The notes: a model not told the origin generated them from the letters alone. A stretch of DNA of 64,000 bases from Radiobacillus deserti (GCF_007301515.1 NZ_CP041666.1:1860001-1924000); one strand, 5' to 3'. Shown: positions 17,448 through 27,113, counted from the first letter of the stretch. Program-made: numbers and translations.

Positions 17448-18104
17448 TTACTTAATCCCTTTTTTTCTATCCATTAACTGCTTTTCAAAACAATATCGAA
17501 TAATGGATTGGCGGTCTTTATCTGCTATTTCATCAAACTTTAATGACAGGGTCGATGAATGCTCGTTTCCTTCTCGAACACGAATCGCTTTCGTTTTAGC
17601 ATGGATATATTCATTTGTACCAGAATCCATCGGAAGTACCAGCCAAATGTCTAATATCATCCCTGGCTTCACTCTCTCATTAGAAGGAAGAATGACAGAT
17701 ACTCCACCACCACTAATATCCTGCGTTACGGTAGTCAATGGTGGAACGTTACGTTCAGAATCGTGTATGGATATGTCTAAATAGCTCTCAATTCTTACAT
17801 ACTGTCTTCTTTGAATGCGAATTAACTTTTCGTCTCCCGGAAAACTTAGCACTAACGTTGGGATATTTAAATTTTTCTTTCCTTCGATATGCGTTTCGAA
17901 TTGATAAACAGAATTGTTTGTACCAACGAAACTAGCATAAAATTCTGCACCCTTTTCAAACAACCCTGTCCGCCCAGAAATAGTATGGATAGGATAATCT
18001 ATATAAATACGATGCGCTTCTTCTTCTACAATTTTGCATCTATATATTTCACTATCCCCATTCACCTTATACTCCAAGGTAAGCGGTAGGCCGATTTTTG
18101 TCAT
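17448..18104 (-). CDS. ypfA: PilZ-domain c-di-GMP receptor, flagellar brake (YpfA/MotI)
   Basis: 218 residues in two parts: an N-terminal YcgR-type beta domain (about 1-95) and a C-terminal PilZ domain (about 100-210). The c-di-GMP-binding residues are present: RRQYVR near residue 103 and DISGGG near residue 135. In B. subtilis the homologue (MotI, also DgrA) binds MotA when loaded with c-di-GMP and stops the flagellum. This agrees with cheR in the same window. ATG at 18104. It is preceded by ypeB-sleB and their terminator. Confidence 0.9.
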   Translation of the reverse strand: MTKIGLPLTLEYKVNGDSEIYRCKIVEEEAHRIYIDYPIHTISGRTGLFEKGAEFYASFVGTNNSVYQFETHIEGKKNLNIPTLVLSFPGDEKLIRIQRRQYVRIESYLDISIHDSERNVPPLTTVTQDISGGGVSVILPSNERVKPGMILDIWLVLPMDSGTNEYIHAKTKAIRVREGNEHSSTLSLKFDEIADKDRQSIIRYCFEKQLMDRKKGIK

Positions 18105-18159
18105 GACGTCCGCCTCATTTCTTTCAGATTTATCAACTTAACTATACTACATCTATTAT

Positions 18160-18201
18160 CTCAAAAAAAAAGAAAAAGGGGAAGGTTAAAAAAACCTTCC
18201 C
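18160..18201 (-). terminator. Terminator of the sleB-ypeB operon
   Basis: Stem GGGAAGGTT/AACCTTCCC (18179-18201) followed by a long T-rich tract on the minus strand. It begins at the ypeB stop codon. Confidence 0.9.
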
Positions 18202-19544
18202 TACACATTGTCCTTAAATTTCAGCTCTGTTGTTTTTAATTTTTCAACCTTTTCTTCTACTCCCGTATTTGCATTAATGAATATGCGGTATGTCTCATTT
18301 CCTAAGACACCCAAAAACTCATAAACAAGTACTTCCTCTTGCATATCATTATTAATAACCGCGAGGTAAGCTTCCTGTATTTTTACATTAGGATTCACTT
18401 TCTCTCTCGCCTCTTCTTCCGTAATACCTGGTTCAGATAGTTTGCGTTCCTGGTGATTCATGTAAAAGTTTCGACTAGAGAGTCCTAATAATTCGCCGTT
18501 ATCCAATCCAACTTTCACTTGAATGGAATCAGGATACATTCGAACATTATCCTGTGTATATAGGAAATTAAAGACACCGACATTATCATACTGACTACTT
18601 TGAAAGAGCTGCATATTTTCAAAGCCATAGCCTTCTAAATACTTCTCTGCTTTTTGTCTAGCTTCATGCAAGCTGATTTTTTTCTTTTGGATATCTCGAT
18701 TAACGATATAGGATAGCAAATGTCCACCCTTTACTGATAAATCTAAATAACCATGCTTTCCATTCTCTTTATAAGATGCGCTATACATCGCGACATTCGC
18801 TCCATCTCCGCTTTTCGTTATGCGTATTTCTGTGTCTTTTTTTAAACCGAAGATATCTCTAGCTTTTTGTTTTGCTTCTTTTTCTGAAATTTTGTTTCCT
18901 TGTATATACTTATACTCGTGATTCTCAGAAGATACACCTGTTAACATAGGACCTAAATTTCCTTCATCAAATCCCTTGACCGTTTCCTCAACAGTTTTAA
19001 AACCATCGATGATAGTATTATCTGCCTTCTGTTCACTACTAGCTAATGCTAGCTGTACATCCATCCAACGCAAATTGTTATCAAGTACTAAGCTCTGAAC
19101 TTTCCGAAGTTCTTGTTCAATATTCCCTGATTGTTCATATAAGGTTTTCAATTGTTCCACTTCTTCATCGGATAAGGGTTTATTGTTTAAATCTCTTACC
19201 GCTGTTCGATAGCTGAACGTTCCTACTTTCGCTAGAAATTCCTCCGTTTTATTAAATGGGAGTAATGCTAATGGTAGCTGACCGACATCACTTTGTGCCT
19301 CCGATGTTAAACGCCATATTTCTGCAAGTTGAGGCGATAGTTGTTCTCTCGAATTCATTGCAAGTGTTGTCCCTATTTTATCGTGTAGTAGGTCCATATG
19401 ATAGGAAAGGTCATGGAACGATCTTTGATAGGTGTTTTCTGCTTGAATTAATACTGCATTCTTCTCACGATGTTCTTGATATCCCCAAACTCCTGTTGCG
19501 ATTAAGCCAACTGTTAATACAGCAATACCAATCCATCTCAACAT
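18201..19544 (-). CDS. ypeB: Germination protein YpeB
   Basis: Partner of the cortex-lytic enzyme SleB, needed for its stability and localisation in the spore. 447 residues. An N-terminal uncleaved membrane helix (about residues 4-20) is followed by a helical region to about 200 and by PepSY-type repeats in the C-terminal half (segments beginning ISEKEAKQKARDIFG, SLHEARQKAEKYLEG and ITEEEAREKVN). It follows sleB by 21 bp, the conserved sleB-ypeB operon, expected to be forespore-expressed. Confidence 0.95.
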   Translation of the reverse strand: MLRWIGIAVLTVGLIATGVWGYQEHREKNAVLIQAENTYQRSFHDLSYHMDLLHDKIGTTLAMNSREQLSPQLAEIWRLTSEAQSDVGQLPLALLPFNKTEEFLAKVGTFSYRTAVRDLNNKPLSDEEVEQLKTLYEQSGNIEQELRKVQSLVLDNNLRWMDVQLALASSEQKADNTIIDGFKTVEETVKGFDEGNLGPMLTGVSSENHEYKYIQGNKISEKEAKQKARDIFGLKKDTEIRITKSGDGANVAMYSASYKENGKHGYLDLSVKGGHLLSYIVNRDIQKKKISLHEARQKAEKYLEGYGFENMQLFQSSQYDNVGVFNFLYTQDNVRMYPDSIQVKVGLDNGELLGLSSRNFYMNHQERKLSEPGITEEEAREKVNPNVKIQEAYLAVINNDMQEEVLVYEFLGVLGNETYRIFINANTGVEEKVEKLKTTELKFKDNV

Positions 19545-19565
19545 CTACAATCACCTTCCTTGTCA

Positions 19566-20453
19566 TTACAAACAAAAGATATGTTTCCCAATTCGCTTGA
19601 TCTGTGGTCTACCCCAAATCCAACTTGAGGTAGCCGTATTAGGATTGAAGTAATAAATCGCATTACCGGTTGGGTCCCAACCATTAATTGCATCTAAAAC
19701 CGCTTTTTTGGATGACTCATCCGGAGTTAACCAAATTTGTCCGTCCGCAACAGCAGTAAACGCACGCGGTTCAAAAATGACACCTGACACAGTATTTGGA
19801 AAAGAAGGACTCTCAATCCGGTTAAGAATGACTGCAGCAACTGCGACCTGTCCTTCATAAGGTTCCCCACGTGCCTCCCCGTGCACAGCATTTGCCATTA
19901 GCTTTATATCATTTTGCGAGAACCCTGCAGGTACATTGGTTGCAGTTGGTTGTGGGGTATCCGATTTGTTATTGTTTTTTGTTTTTGTTTGTTGATTTCC
20001 TTGCTTCGCTTGTTGATTTTGCTTCCCTTGATTCCCTTGCTGCTTGTTATTCGTGGTGTTGTTCTTTTTCTTTACCTGTTGTTCCTTCGGTGTTCCCCCA
20101 TAGTAAGTAAATTTATTTCCCGCATCTACATTCTTCTTTACAAAAGCCCGATCATATTGGCTCGCATCTACCAGCTTTTGTTTTGTCTCCTGTCCTGCAA
20201 GACCGTCAATTTCTAATCCGAACTCATACTGAAAGTTTCGTAGTGCCCAATAGGTTCCCCAGCCAAATACACCATCAATTTGGCTATTATAATATCCTAA
20301 GTACTGTAATCTTGCCTGTAATTCTATGACATCATCACCTGTAGCACCCTGCTGAATAACTTGACCACTAAATGCTTCAGCAGGTTTTTCAAATGTTGTG
20401 ACTGCTGTCAAAATTGCAAAGCCCATTAAAATAGGTATCACTATTTTTTTCAT
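19566..20453 (-). CDS. sleB: Spore cortex-lytic enzyme SleB
   Basis: Lytic transglycosylase that degrades cortex peptidoglycan at germination. 295 residues. Signal peptide at 1-25 ending AEA, peptidoglycan-binding domain at about 30-95 (ATGDDVIELQARLQYLGYYNSQ region), a low-complexity linker of Asn, Gln, Lys and Thr at about 110-170, and a hydrolase_2 catalytic domain from about 178 with AVHGEARGEPYEGQVAVAAV holding the probable catalytic Glu. ATG at 20453 after AGGAGGATGTCGAA; an upstream in-frame ATG would add 26 residues before the signal peptide. The linker is longer than I recall for B. subtilis SleB. Confidence 0.95.
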   Translation of the reverse strand: MKKIVIPILMGFAILTAVTTFEKPAEAFSGQVIQQGATGDDVIELQARLQYLGYYNSQIDGVFGWGTYWALRNFQYEFGLEIDGLAGQETKQKLVDASQYDRAFVKKNVDAGNKFTYYGGTPKEQQVKKKNNTTNNKQQGNQGKQNQQAKQGNQQTKTKNNNKSDTPQPTATNVPAGFSQNDIKLMANAVHGEARGEPYEGQVAVAAVILNRIESPSFPNTVSGVIFEPRAFTAVADGQIWLTPDESSKKAVLDAINGWDPTGNAIYYFNPNTATSSWIWGRPQIKRIGKHIFCL

Positions 20454-20582
20454 TTCGACATCCTCCTGAGAGAAATATAAGTATTGTCGTAATTGATATC
20501 TATTTTTTGAAACATCTGCCTTTTTATACATAGGAAATTTTTCATGATTCTACTGGCGGGAACAAGTAAACAATAGGAGATA

Positions 20583-20630
20583 TAAAAAATAGCTCCTTCC
20601 TTCGGTTTTATAACCAATGGAAGAAGCTAT
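20583..20630 (-). terminator. Terminator after prsW
   Basis: Stem ATAGCT.CTTCC/GGAAG.AGCTAT (20589-20600 with 20619-20630) followed by six T residues on the minus strand. It overlaps the prsW stop. Confidence 0.85.
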
Positions 20631-21313
20631 GCGTGATGTTTAAATGGAACCTCATAGATTACTTTTTTCAAACTATGCTGGTTCGCAACTTTTACTTTTC
20701 TAAGCGCAAGCACCCAGAGACCAATCATAAATGGGATTAAAACATAAATCCAATTTCCGTTAGTCGTTTCGAGAATATAATCATATGTTCCATGCAAACA
20801 AACAGTGAGGAGGAGCGCATATAGAAGAGTAAATTTCCGCTTTTTCTTAGCAAATTTCGCTTTCCCAATATAGAATCCCATAATCACCCCAAATAATGCA
20901 TGAGATGATACAGGGAATAGCGCCCGACTAAAGGCATTTTCCACGCCATGGGCAACTAAATAAAGAATATTTTCCACTGTAGCAAACCCTAAGCTCAAAG
21001 CGGCTCCATATACAATTCCATCGTACATATAATCAAAATCCGAATACTTGTAGACGGTATATAGGAAAATAAACCATTTAAAAAATTCCTCAAGGAAACC
21101 CGTTATCAGGAAAGAATAGATGAAGGGATTTAGTCCAAAACCTTCTTCCATAAAGGCATACTGAATAAACATAATAGGAAAAACAAGCAAAGCCCCATAT
21201 AAAAAGGTTCGGAACACCATGGCCAGCGGTTCAGAATCGAAGCGATCTTTCAAATAAAAGAAGGCCAACAAAGCTAGTGTCGGTGCAATTCCCGCAGTCA
21301 GAATCGCAAACAT
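20627..21313 (-). CDS. prsW: Intramembrane metalloprotease PrsW
   Basis: Site-1 protease that in B. subtilis cleaves the anti-sigma factor RsiW. 228 residues with about seven to eight membrane helices. Conserved motifs are the EEFFKWF segment (Glu-Glu pair) near residue 75 and the FPVSSHALFGVIMGF segment with histidine near residue 130. ATG at 21313 follows GAGGGTGTCGAA. It is divergent from ansA. No sigW/rsiW pair occurs in this window. Confidence 0.93.
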   Translation of the reverse strand: MFAILTAGIAPTLALLAFFYLKDRFDSEPLAMVFRTFLYGALLVFPIMFIQYAFMEEGFGLNPFIYSFLITGFLEEFFKWFIFLYTVYKYSDFDYMYDGIVYGAALSLGFATVENILYLVAHGVENAFSRALFPVSSHALFGVIMGFYIGKAKFAKKKRKFTLLYALLLTVCLHGTYDYILETTNGNWIYVLIPFMIGLWVLALRKVKVANQHSLKKVIYEVPFKHHA

Positions 21314-21400
21314 TTCGACACCCTCTTTCAATTATAGTAGTTTCATCGTATCATGGAAAAGGTAGAAATTAAATAGCGAAAACGTAAAGATGGTGAAATA

Positions 21401-22363
21401 ATGAAGAAGATTTTAATCATTCACACTGGTGGTACCATTTCGATGATGGAAGACAAAATATCTCGAACCGTTTCTCCAACAGGAGAACACCCACTAGGGA
21501 AAATGACGAACCTATTTGATGAATATGCGGAAACGTCTGAAGAATATCTATTCCACCTTCCTTCCCCTCATATAACGCCAACACATATGTTAGAGTTAGC
21601 GAAAGTTGTCGAGGCTCGATTGAATGAAGTAGATGGAGTTGTCATTACACACGGAACCGATACGTTAGAAGAAACAGCATATTTCCTAGATTTATATTTG
21701 GATTCAGACAAGCCAATTGTCGTCACAGGCGCCATGCGCTCAAGTAATGAAATTGGATCTGATGGACTTTACAACTTAATCTGTTCCATTCGCGTTGCTA
21801 GTCATGATAACGCTAATCGTAAAGGGGTTATGGTCGTTATGAATGATGAAATACATACCGCTCACAACGTCACGAAAACCTCTACTAGCAATATTGCAAC
21901 CTTTCAAAGCCCACAATATGGACCAATTGGTATTGTTACAAAGCATAATGTCTTTTTTCATCAGCAGCTTACAGAGCGAGAAACTTGTAAAGTTCATCAA
22001 TTAACTCATAAAGTTGTTTTATTAAAAGCTTATGCAGGAATGGATGGAGACATTATTTCCGCTGTACATCATGCCAAGATGGACGGGTTAGTCATTGAAG
22101 GACTGGGACAAGGAAATCTCCCTAAAGACACAGTTGGCGCATTAGAAAGAGTGCTTGCAGACCATATTCCTGTTGTTCTTGTATCAAGATGCTATCAAGG
22201 GATTGTGCAACCTACTTATACATATGATGGTGGAGGAAGCCATTTAAGAGATATTGGCGTCATTTTTTCCAATGGACTCACAGGACCAAAAGCAAGAATT
22301 AAATTAATGATGACCTTGGAGAAAACAAAAGATTACAAAGAAATTAAGGCATTATTTGAATAA
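21401..22363 (+). CDS. ansA: Asparaginase
   Basis: Hydrolyses L-asparagine to aspartate and ammonia. 320 residues without a signal peptide, so cytoplasmic, type I-like. The catalytic threonines lie in HTGGTISM (residues 8-15) and THGTDTLEETAYFL near residue 85; the conserved TGAMRSSNEIGSDG follows near residue 107. Start at ATG 21401 after GGTGAAATA. It is one of few plus-strand genes here and converges on ypdA through a shared hairpin. Confidence 0.93.
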   Translation: MKKILIIHTGGTISMMEDKISRTVSPTGEHPLGKMTNLFDEYAETSEEYLFHLPSPHITPTHMLELAKVVEARLNEVDGVVITHGTDTLEETAYFLDLYLDSDKPIVVTGAMRSSNEIGSDGLYNLICSIRVASHDNANRKGVMVVMNDEIHTAHNVTKTSTSNIATFQSPQYGPIGIVTKHNVFFHQQLTERETCKVHQLTHKVVLLKAYAGMDGDIISAVHHAKMDGLVIEGLGQGNLPKDTVGALERVLADHIPVVLVSRCYQGIVQPTYTYDGGGSHLRDIGVIFSNGLTGPKARIKLMMTLEKTKDYKEIKALFE

Positions 22364-22364
22364 T

Positions 22365-22405
22365 AAAAACCAGCCTAGCATCATGACTAGCGAAGGCTGG
22401 TTTTT
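22365..22405. terminator. Bidirectional terminator between ansA and ypdA
   Basis: AAAAACCAGCCT (22365-22376) pairs perfectly with AGGCTGGTTTTT (22394-22405). T runs lie on both strands, so it can serve both convergent genes; the second arm lies within the last codons of ypdA. Confidence 0.9.
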
Positions 22406-23367
22406 ATTGCGTTTGCTATCTGTTCTCCGTGAAAACGTCCATTTTCTATAAAGACTTTATTATTGTTATAACCTGCTACTACTACACCTGCCACATACAT
22501 GCCTTTCACATTTGTCTCCATAGTGCCTTCATCAAAAGCTGGAGCGCCGGTTTCCGGATTTATCACAATTCCAACCTTTCGTAGAAACTTAAAATCAGGA
22601 CGGTATCCAGTCATTGCAAACACATAGTCATTCGGAATCTCTTTTTCCACCCCATGCACCTCATATTTGATTGAATCCTGTTTGATTTCCAATATATTGG
22701 CCCCAAATTCCATATGAATCTTCTCATGACGAACAAGAGAATCGAATTCCGGTAAGATCCATGGTTTCACACTTGGTGAATATGACTTTCCACGATATAA
22801 AACGGTAATATTAGCGCCTGCTTTATGGAGTTCTAGAGTAGCGTCTACAGCTGAATTTTTCCCACCAATAACAGTCACGTTTTTTTGGAAATACGGATGG
22901 CCTTCTTTAAAATAATGCATTACTTTAGACAAAGATTCACCGGGTACGCCCATTAGATTCGGGTGATTATAGTAACCTGTAGCTATAACAACATGACGAG
23001 CTTCATATTGTTTAATCCTTCCGTCTTCTTTTTTAGAAGAAAGGATAAATAGATCCCCTTTCTTTTCTACATTAGTTACCTCTTCGAAACTATTGATTTG
23101 AAGCTTACTTCGTTCAGCAACTGTTCGATAATACGTCATTGCTTCAAGTCGTACTGGTTTCTTCTTTTCTGTTATAAATGGAACCCCACCGATTTCTAGC
23201 TTATCGCTTGAGCTAAAAAAGGTTTGATGGGTTGGATAGTTATAGATAGCATCTACAACATTTCCTTTTTCTATGATCAATGGCTCGATACCAAGCTTTT
23301 GTAATTCTATTCCTACAGATAAACCACATGGGCCTGCACCAATGATAATAGTATGCTCTGCTTGCAT
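22387..23367 (-). CDS. ypdA: YpdA-family bacillithiol disulfide reductase
   Basis: FAD- and NADPH-dependent thioredoxin-reductase-like flavoprotein that reduces oxidised bacillithiol in Firmicutes. 326 residues. FAD site GAGPCGLSVG near residue 10 and NAD(P) site VIGGKNSAVDATLE near residue 168 are visible, and the redox CxxC of true thioredoxin reductases is absent, as expected for YpdA. ATG at 23367 after AAGGAGTGTACATC. It lies next to the glutamate dehydrogenase gene as in Bacillus. Confidence 0.92.
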   Translation of the reverse strand: MQAEHTIIIGAGPCGLSVGIELQKLGIEPLIIEKGNVVDAIYNYPTHQTFFSSSDKLEIGGVPFITEKKKPVRLEAMTYYRTVAERSKLQINSFEEVTNVEKKGDLFILSSKKEDGRIKQYEARHVVIATGYYNHPNLMGVPGESLSKVMHYFKEGHPYFQKNVTVIGGKNSAVDATLELHKAGANITVLYRGKSYSPSVKPWILPEFDSLVRHEKIHMEFGANILEIKQDSIKYEVHGVEKEIPNDYVFAMTGYRPDFKFLRKVGIVINPETGAPAFDEGTMETNVKGMYVAGVVVAGYNNNKVFIENGRFHGEQIANAIKTSLR

Positions 23368-23431
23368 GATGTACACTCCTTCGTTACCTTTTCCATTACG
23401 TCTCATTGTACCGATTATTGTTGATTTTGAA

Positions 23432-23467
23432 AACGAAAAAGCACTTATCTTTAAAAGATAAGTGCTT
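23432..23467 (-). terminator. Terminator after gudB
   Basis: AAGCACTTATCT (23439-23450) pairs with AGATAAGTGCTT (23456-23467) with a T-rich tail on the minus strand, 5 bp after the dehydrogenase stop. Confidence 0.9.
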
Positions 23468-23471
23468 GCTA

Positions 23472-24752
23472 TTAAATCCAGCCACGGAAACGAGCAGCTT
23501 CAGCCATTTTTCTAACTCCAACCATATAAGCAGCCAATCGCATGTCTACTCTTCTAGTTTGGGCTGTATTATACACATTATTAAATCCTTTGGTCATCAC
23601 TTTATACAGTTTTTCTTCAATTTCTTCTTCGGACCAATAGTACCCTTGATTGTTTTGTACCCACTCAAAATAGGAAACTGTAACTCCGCCTGCGGATGCA
23701 AGAACATCAGGAACAAGTAAAATTCCACGCTCAGATAGAATCTTTGTCGCTTCTAACGTTGTCGGTCCATTAGCAGCCTCCACCACGATTGATGCCTTGA
23801 TATTGTGCGCATTATCTTCTGTAATTTGATTTTCAACTGCTGCAGGAACTAGAATATCACAATCTAATTCCAACAATTCTTTGTTCGTAATCGTATTGTT
23901 AAACAGTTTGGTAACTGTACCAAAGCTATCTCTTCGATCCAATAAATAATCGATATCCAGTCCTTCTGGATCATGAAGACCACCATAAGCATCTGATATT
24001 CCAACTACTTTTGCCCCTGCATCGTGCATAAATTTTGCAAGGAAGCTTCCTGCATTACCAAATCCTTGAATGACTACACGAGCATCTTGTAAATTCATAT
24101 TTTTCTTCTTAATGGCTTCGTTAATACAAATGGTAACCCCTTTAGCAGTTGCAGATTCCCTTCCATGGGAACCACCAAGAACTATTGGTTTTCCGGTTAT
24201 AAAGCCCGGGTTATTGAATTCATCAATACGGCTATATTCATCCATCATCCAAGCCATAATTTGTGGATTGGTAAACACGTCTGGAGCCGGGATATCCTTT
24301 GTCGGTCCAACAATTTGACTAATTGCACGTACATAGCCTCTACTAAGTCCTTCTAATTCCCGGAAAGACATCTCTCTTGGATCGCAAATAATACCGCCTT
24401 TTCCTCCACCGTATGGTAAATCTACTATACCTGCTTTTAAGCTCATCCAAATTGACAGCGCTTTAACTTCTTTCTCTGTAACATCTGGATGAAACCGAAC
24501 TCCACCCTTTGTAGGTCCAACTGCGTCATTGTGCTGAGCACGAAATCCGGTAAATATTTTAATCGAATCATCATCCATTCGAACTGGTATTCGAACGGAC
24601 ATCATTCGAATAGGCTCTTTCAACAAATCATACACTTCTTCAGGGTATCCTAACTTATCCAATGCTGTTCGAACTACTGATTGAGTTGATTTTAGTACAT
24701 CAAGCTTGTCATTGTTTTCATTTGGAGAATCTGATGCTTTATCGGCTACCAT
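23472..24752 (-). CDS. gudB: NAD-specific glutamate dehydrogenase
   Basis: Deaminates glutamate to 2-oxoglutarate. 426 residues. The substrate site KAGIVDLPYGGGKGG near residue 105 carries the two key lysines; the Rossmann motif GFGNAGSFLA lies near residue 220. The VKALSIWMS segment occurs once without the tandem three-codon duplication that inactivates GudB in the laboratory strain of B. subtilis, so the enzyme looks active. RocG is a close alternative name; position beside ypdA favours GudB. ATG at 24752 after GGAGGTAAGTTC. Confidence 0.93.
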   Translation of the reverse strand: MVADKASDSPNENNDKLDVLKSTQSVVRTALDKLGYPEEVYDLLKEPIRMMSVRIPVRMDDDSIKIFTGFRAQHNDAVGPTKGGVRFHPDVTEKEVKALSIWMSLKAGIVDLPYGGGKGGIICDPREMSFRELEGLSRGYVRAISQIVGPTKDIPAPDVFTNPQIMAWMMDEYSRIDEFNNPGFITGKPIVLGGSHGRESATAKGVTICINEAIKKKNMNLQDARVVIQGFGNAGSFLAKFMHDAGAKVVGISDAYGGLHDPEGLDIDYLLDRRDSFGTVTKLFNNTITNKELLELDCDILVPAAVENQITEDNAHNIKASIVVEAANGPTTLEATKILSERGILLVPDVLASAGGVTVSYFEWVQNNQGYYWSEEEIEEKLYKVMTKGFNNVYNTAQTRRVDMRLAAYMVGVRKMAEAARFRGWI

Positions 24753-24989
24753 GAACTTACCTCCTATGTACATCGCTACCTAAAAATTTTGCATTCCTAA
24801 TTAAAAAAAGGAAACTATTCTCCTTACTCATTTTCCACAATAGCGGGGTCTTTAATCCACTTATTTAAAAGGAATTCGATAAGGAAAATTATTTACCAAT
24901 TCTTACAGACATTAGTATACACGTTCATAGTGAATATGCAATAAAAATTTAATTAAAATTCTTATCAAATCTAGTACAAAAAATCCCAT

Positions 24990-25016
24990 ACATAAAAGGC
25001 TGACATTATGTCAGCC
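24990..25016 (-). terminator. Terminator after mecB
   Basis: GGCTGACA (24998-25005) pairs with TGTCAGCC (25009-25016), followed by TTTTATG on the minus strand. It lies 6 bp after the mecB stop. The remaining gap up to gudB is AT-rich with no other recognisable site. Confidence 0.8.
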
Positions 25017-25022
25017 CAATCT

Positions 25023-25607
25023 TTATAACTTAAAATAAGTAACGGTTTGATTTACTGCATTACCATCCATAATTTTTCTCCCGTATTCTTCAAGTCGATA
25101 CGAGGTGACAATGCTCGGAGAAGAAAATTCAGATAGGATCGCAATGATATGCTCTCTATTTTGATTTTTAATCTCTTCATCCTCAAAGACCATATAATAG
25201 TGGTCATCCATTAGGAATATAGAACCACCGTCTATATCTAGTTCGGTCAAGTGGTAGCATACTTGAATAATATGCTCAAAATGCTCAAAGCAAAAAATCA
25301 ACTCTCGGCTTTCATCTAAAGTAACCTTCATTTCTACAAAGTCTTCATCCTCTAAGATAAAGCTTTCTTTATTTTGTGTAACGATAACAGACATCCCTTG
25401 TGCTTGCATGAGATGCACCTGGACAAGCAGTACGCCTTCTAATTCGAACCCTAATTCATCACTCGCTTCATACATCATATCATGGAAAAGTTGATGTACT
25501 CTCGGTAAGTCATGCCACAGGTCCTCCTTAGTCAACCCTCTTTCGATTAAATCATCGAATGTCAGAAAAATTTTGAATTGATCGGTTGATAGTCTTTCTA
25601 AACGCAT
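25023..25607 (-). CDS. mecB: Adaptor protein MecB (YpbH), MecA family
   Basis: Paralogue of MecA that delivers substrates to ClpC. 194 residues, equal to B. subtilis YpbH. The N-terminal substrate-binding part (MRLERLSTDQFKIFLTFDDL, about 1-80) is joined to a C-terminal ClpC-binding domain rich in acidic residues (about 105-194). ATG at 25607 with GAGGGGGGATAA upstream. In B. subtilis it influences competence and sporulation; nothing here shows how it is regulated. Confidence 0.9.
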   Translation of the reverse strand: MRLERLSTDQFKIFLTFDDLIERGLTKEDLWHDLPRVHQLFHDMMYEASDELGFELEGVLLVQVHLMQAQGMSVIVTQNKESFILEDEDFVEMKVTLDESRELIFCFEHFEHIIQVCYHLTELDIDGGSIFLMDDHYYMVFEDEEIKNQNREHIIAILSEFSSPSIVTSYRLEEYGRKIMDGNAVNQTVTYFKL

Positions 25608-25674
25608 TACTTATCCCCCCTCTTTTCCCATATTGTTATTATATGATATGTGAGAAAATACGAACATGGTACAG

Positions 25675-26445
25675 TTACAGTTTTTCACTGATTACCGTTA
25701 TAATGTGGCATTCCGCATTTGTTCCAAGTCGAAATGGCAATTTCGTAAACCCATATCCTTCACTAATGAAGACAGGTGTAGAATGATAAAATTTTATTCC
25801 TCCTTTAGTATAGGGCCCAATTCCCAAAATTCGAATTTGACCACCATGGGTGTGTCCACTTAATACAAGATCTATCTTATCCGCTTCTTGTGGGGATAGA
25901 TGGATAAATCCATTTGGATTATGTGAAAGTAGAATAGTAAATTCATCTTTTGCTTCTGACAATGCTGCCGAGCTGTTTATATGTCCCATATCGTGATCGT
26001 CAAAGCCAACCATTCTTATTGTTTTTTCTATTATCGACAATTGTGCAGAATTATTACATAGAGCAATAACATTTTCTTCTGCTAATACTTGTTTAAAATG
26101 CTGTTGGTCTACCTCATAGTCGTTGTTGCCCCATACAAAGTAAATAGGAGCCTTCAATGTACGAAGTCGTCGAAGATTCTCCCGCAATCGGATAAACGGA
26201 ACCCCTTTTTCCAATAAATCTCCACCGATAATCACAGCATGAACACCTTCTATTTGACGAAGCGTCTCTGTAGATACCGAGCGCTTATGGATATCACTGA
26301 TAAAAAATAGTTGTAATGGTGGGAAGTCTTTAGGATAAGAGGATACAACGATTTCTCGTCTATCCAATATATCACGATGTGCTTTATACATCATATAAGA
26401 GCAGACTAGGATTATGAGTGAAAATCCAGCAATCCAAATCCACAT
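25675..26445 (-). CDS. ypbG: Membrane-anchored metallophosphoesterase YpbG
   Basis: 256-residue calcineurin-like phosphoesterase with an N-terminal membrane helix (about residues 3-20). The metal-binding motifs are in order: SDIHK near residue 50, GGDLLEK near 74, GNNDYE near 106 and GHTHGGQ near 203. The substrate is unknown. ATG at 26445; ribosome binding site AAGAAGG. B. subtilis ypbG holds the same place next to mecB. Confidence 0.88.
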   Translation of the reverse strand: MWIWIAGFSLIILVCSYMMYKAHRDILDRREIVVSSYPKDFPPLQLFFISDIHKRSVSTETLRQIEGVHAVIIGGDLLEKGVPFIRLRENLRRLRTLKAPIYFVWGNNDYEVDQQHFKQVLAEENVIALCNNSAQLSIIEKTIRMVGFDDHDMGHINSSAALSEAKDEFTILLSHNPNGFIHLSPQEADKIDLVLSGHTHGGQIRILGIGPYTKGGIKFYHSTPVFISEGYGFTKLPFRLGTNAECHIITVISEKL

Positions 26446-26480
26446 ACGCTGTGCCTTCTTTCAAAATCAGCTATTCTTTC

Positions 26481-27113
26481 TTACACTTCTTTTACGTCTA
26501 ATACCCGGAAACCAGACTTTTCAAGACGTTGGACTAACTTATCTAACTGATCACTTTCATCTATCTTTATGACGATTCTTCGTGCTAATTTATCCGTTTC
26601 ATCAAATGTAGTAACAGAAATTACGTTCGCATGAACATGTTTTAATAAATCTGCTAAGCGAGACAATCTTCCCTTGGATTCTTCTGAAGTAAATGCGATT
26701 CGGACTCCTTTTCTCTTTACACCAAACGCACTCTCAAACACTTCAATCACATCATATCGAGTTACAATCCCCAAAAACTTGAAATGATCATCCACCACTG
26801 CCAAAATTGGAAAGTCTTTAAAAGCAGGTAGTGTATGCTCAAACACATCATCTTCTTTCAGAGAAAAAGAATCCTCTTTCATTACATCATTAACGGTTGT
26901 TTCGTGTAGAAAGTCGTGTTTGGTCTTTTCACTGTAGTAAAAGGATTTGTATATGATCTGCTTCGAAATCATACCTACAAATAATTCGCCGTCCACAACA
27001 GGCATCGCTTCAATATCTTTGTCTTCTAACTGCTTTAAAACTGGGGCTAATGGTTCATTTGGTTGTGCAAGTAAACATTTGTAGTTCGGAATCATTGTAC
27101 TTTTTACAAACAT
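26481..27113 (-). CDS. CBS-pair protein with C-terminal ACT-like domain
   Basis: 210 residues. Two CBS motifs cover about residues 1-130 (LLAQPNEPLAPVLKQLEDKDIEAMPVV and a second after TVNDVMKEDSFSL), followed by an ACT-like region at about 138-208 (RIAFTSEESKGRLSRLADLL). The layout recalls AcuB, but there are no acetoin genes nearby, so I do not use that name. CBS pairs usually bind adenine nucleotides, so a sensory role is likely. ATG at 27113 with AGAGAGGTG upstream; a GTG three codons earlier would overlap that site. Confidence 0.8.
   Translation of the reverse strand: MFVKSTMIPNYKCLLAQPNEPLAPVLKQLEDKDIEAMPVVDGELFVGMISKQIIYKSFYYSEKTKHDFLHETTVNDVMKEDSFSLKEDDVFEHTLPAFKDFPILAVVDDHFKFLGIVTRYDVIEVFESAFGVKRKGVRIAFTSEESKGRLSRLADLLKHVHANVISVTTFDETDKLARRIVIKIDESDQLDKLVQRLEKSGFRVLDVKEV

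Noticed and set aside
20454..20560. Sigma-G promoter before sleB
   Set aside because: Only poor matches to both elements with unsuitable spacing could be found.
24600..24752. GudB-type inactivating 9-bp duplication
   Set aside because: The VKA segment occurs once in the dehydrogenase, so the known silent-allele duplication is not present.
26481..27113. Naming the CBS/ACT protein AcuB
   Set aside because: Layout is similar, but no acuA or acuC lies beside it and sequence alone is not enough.
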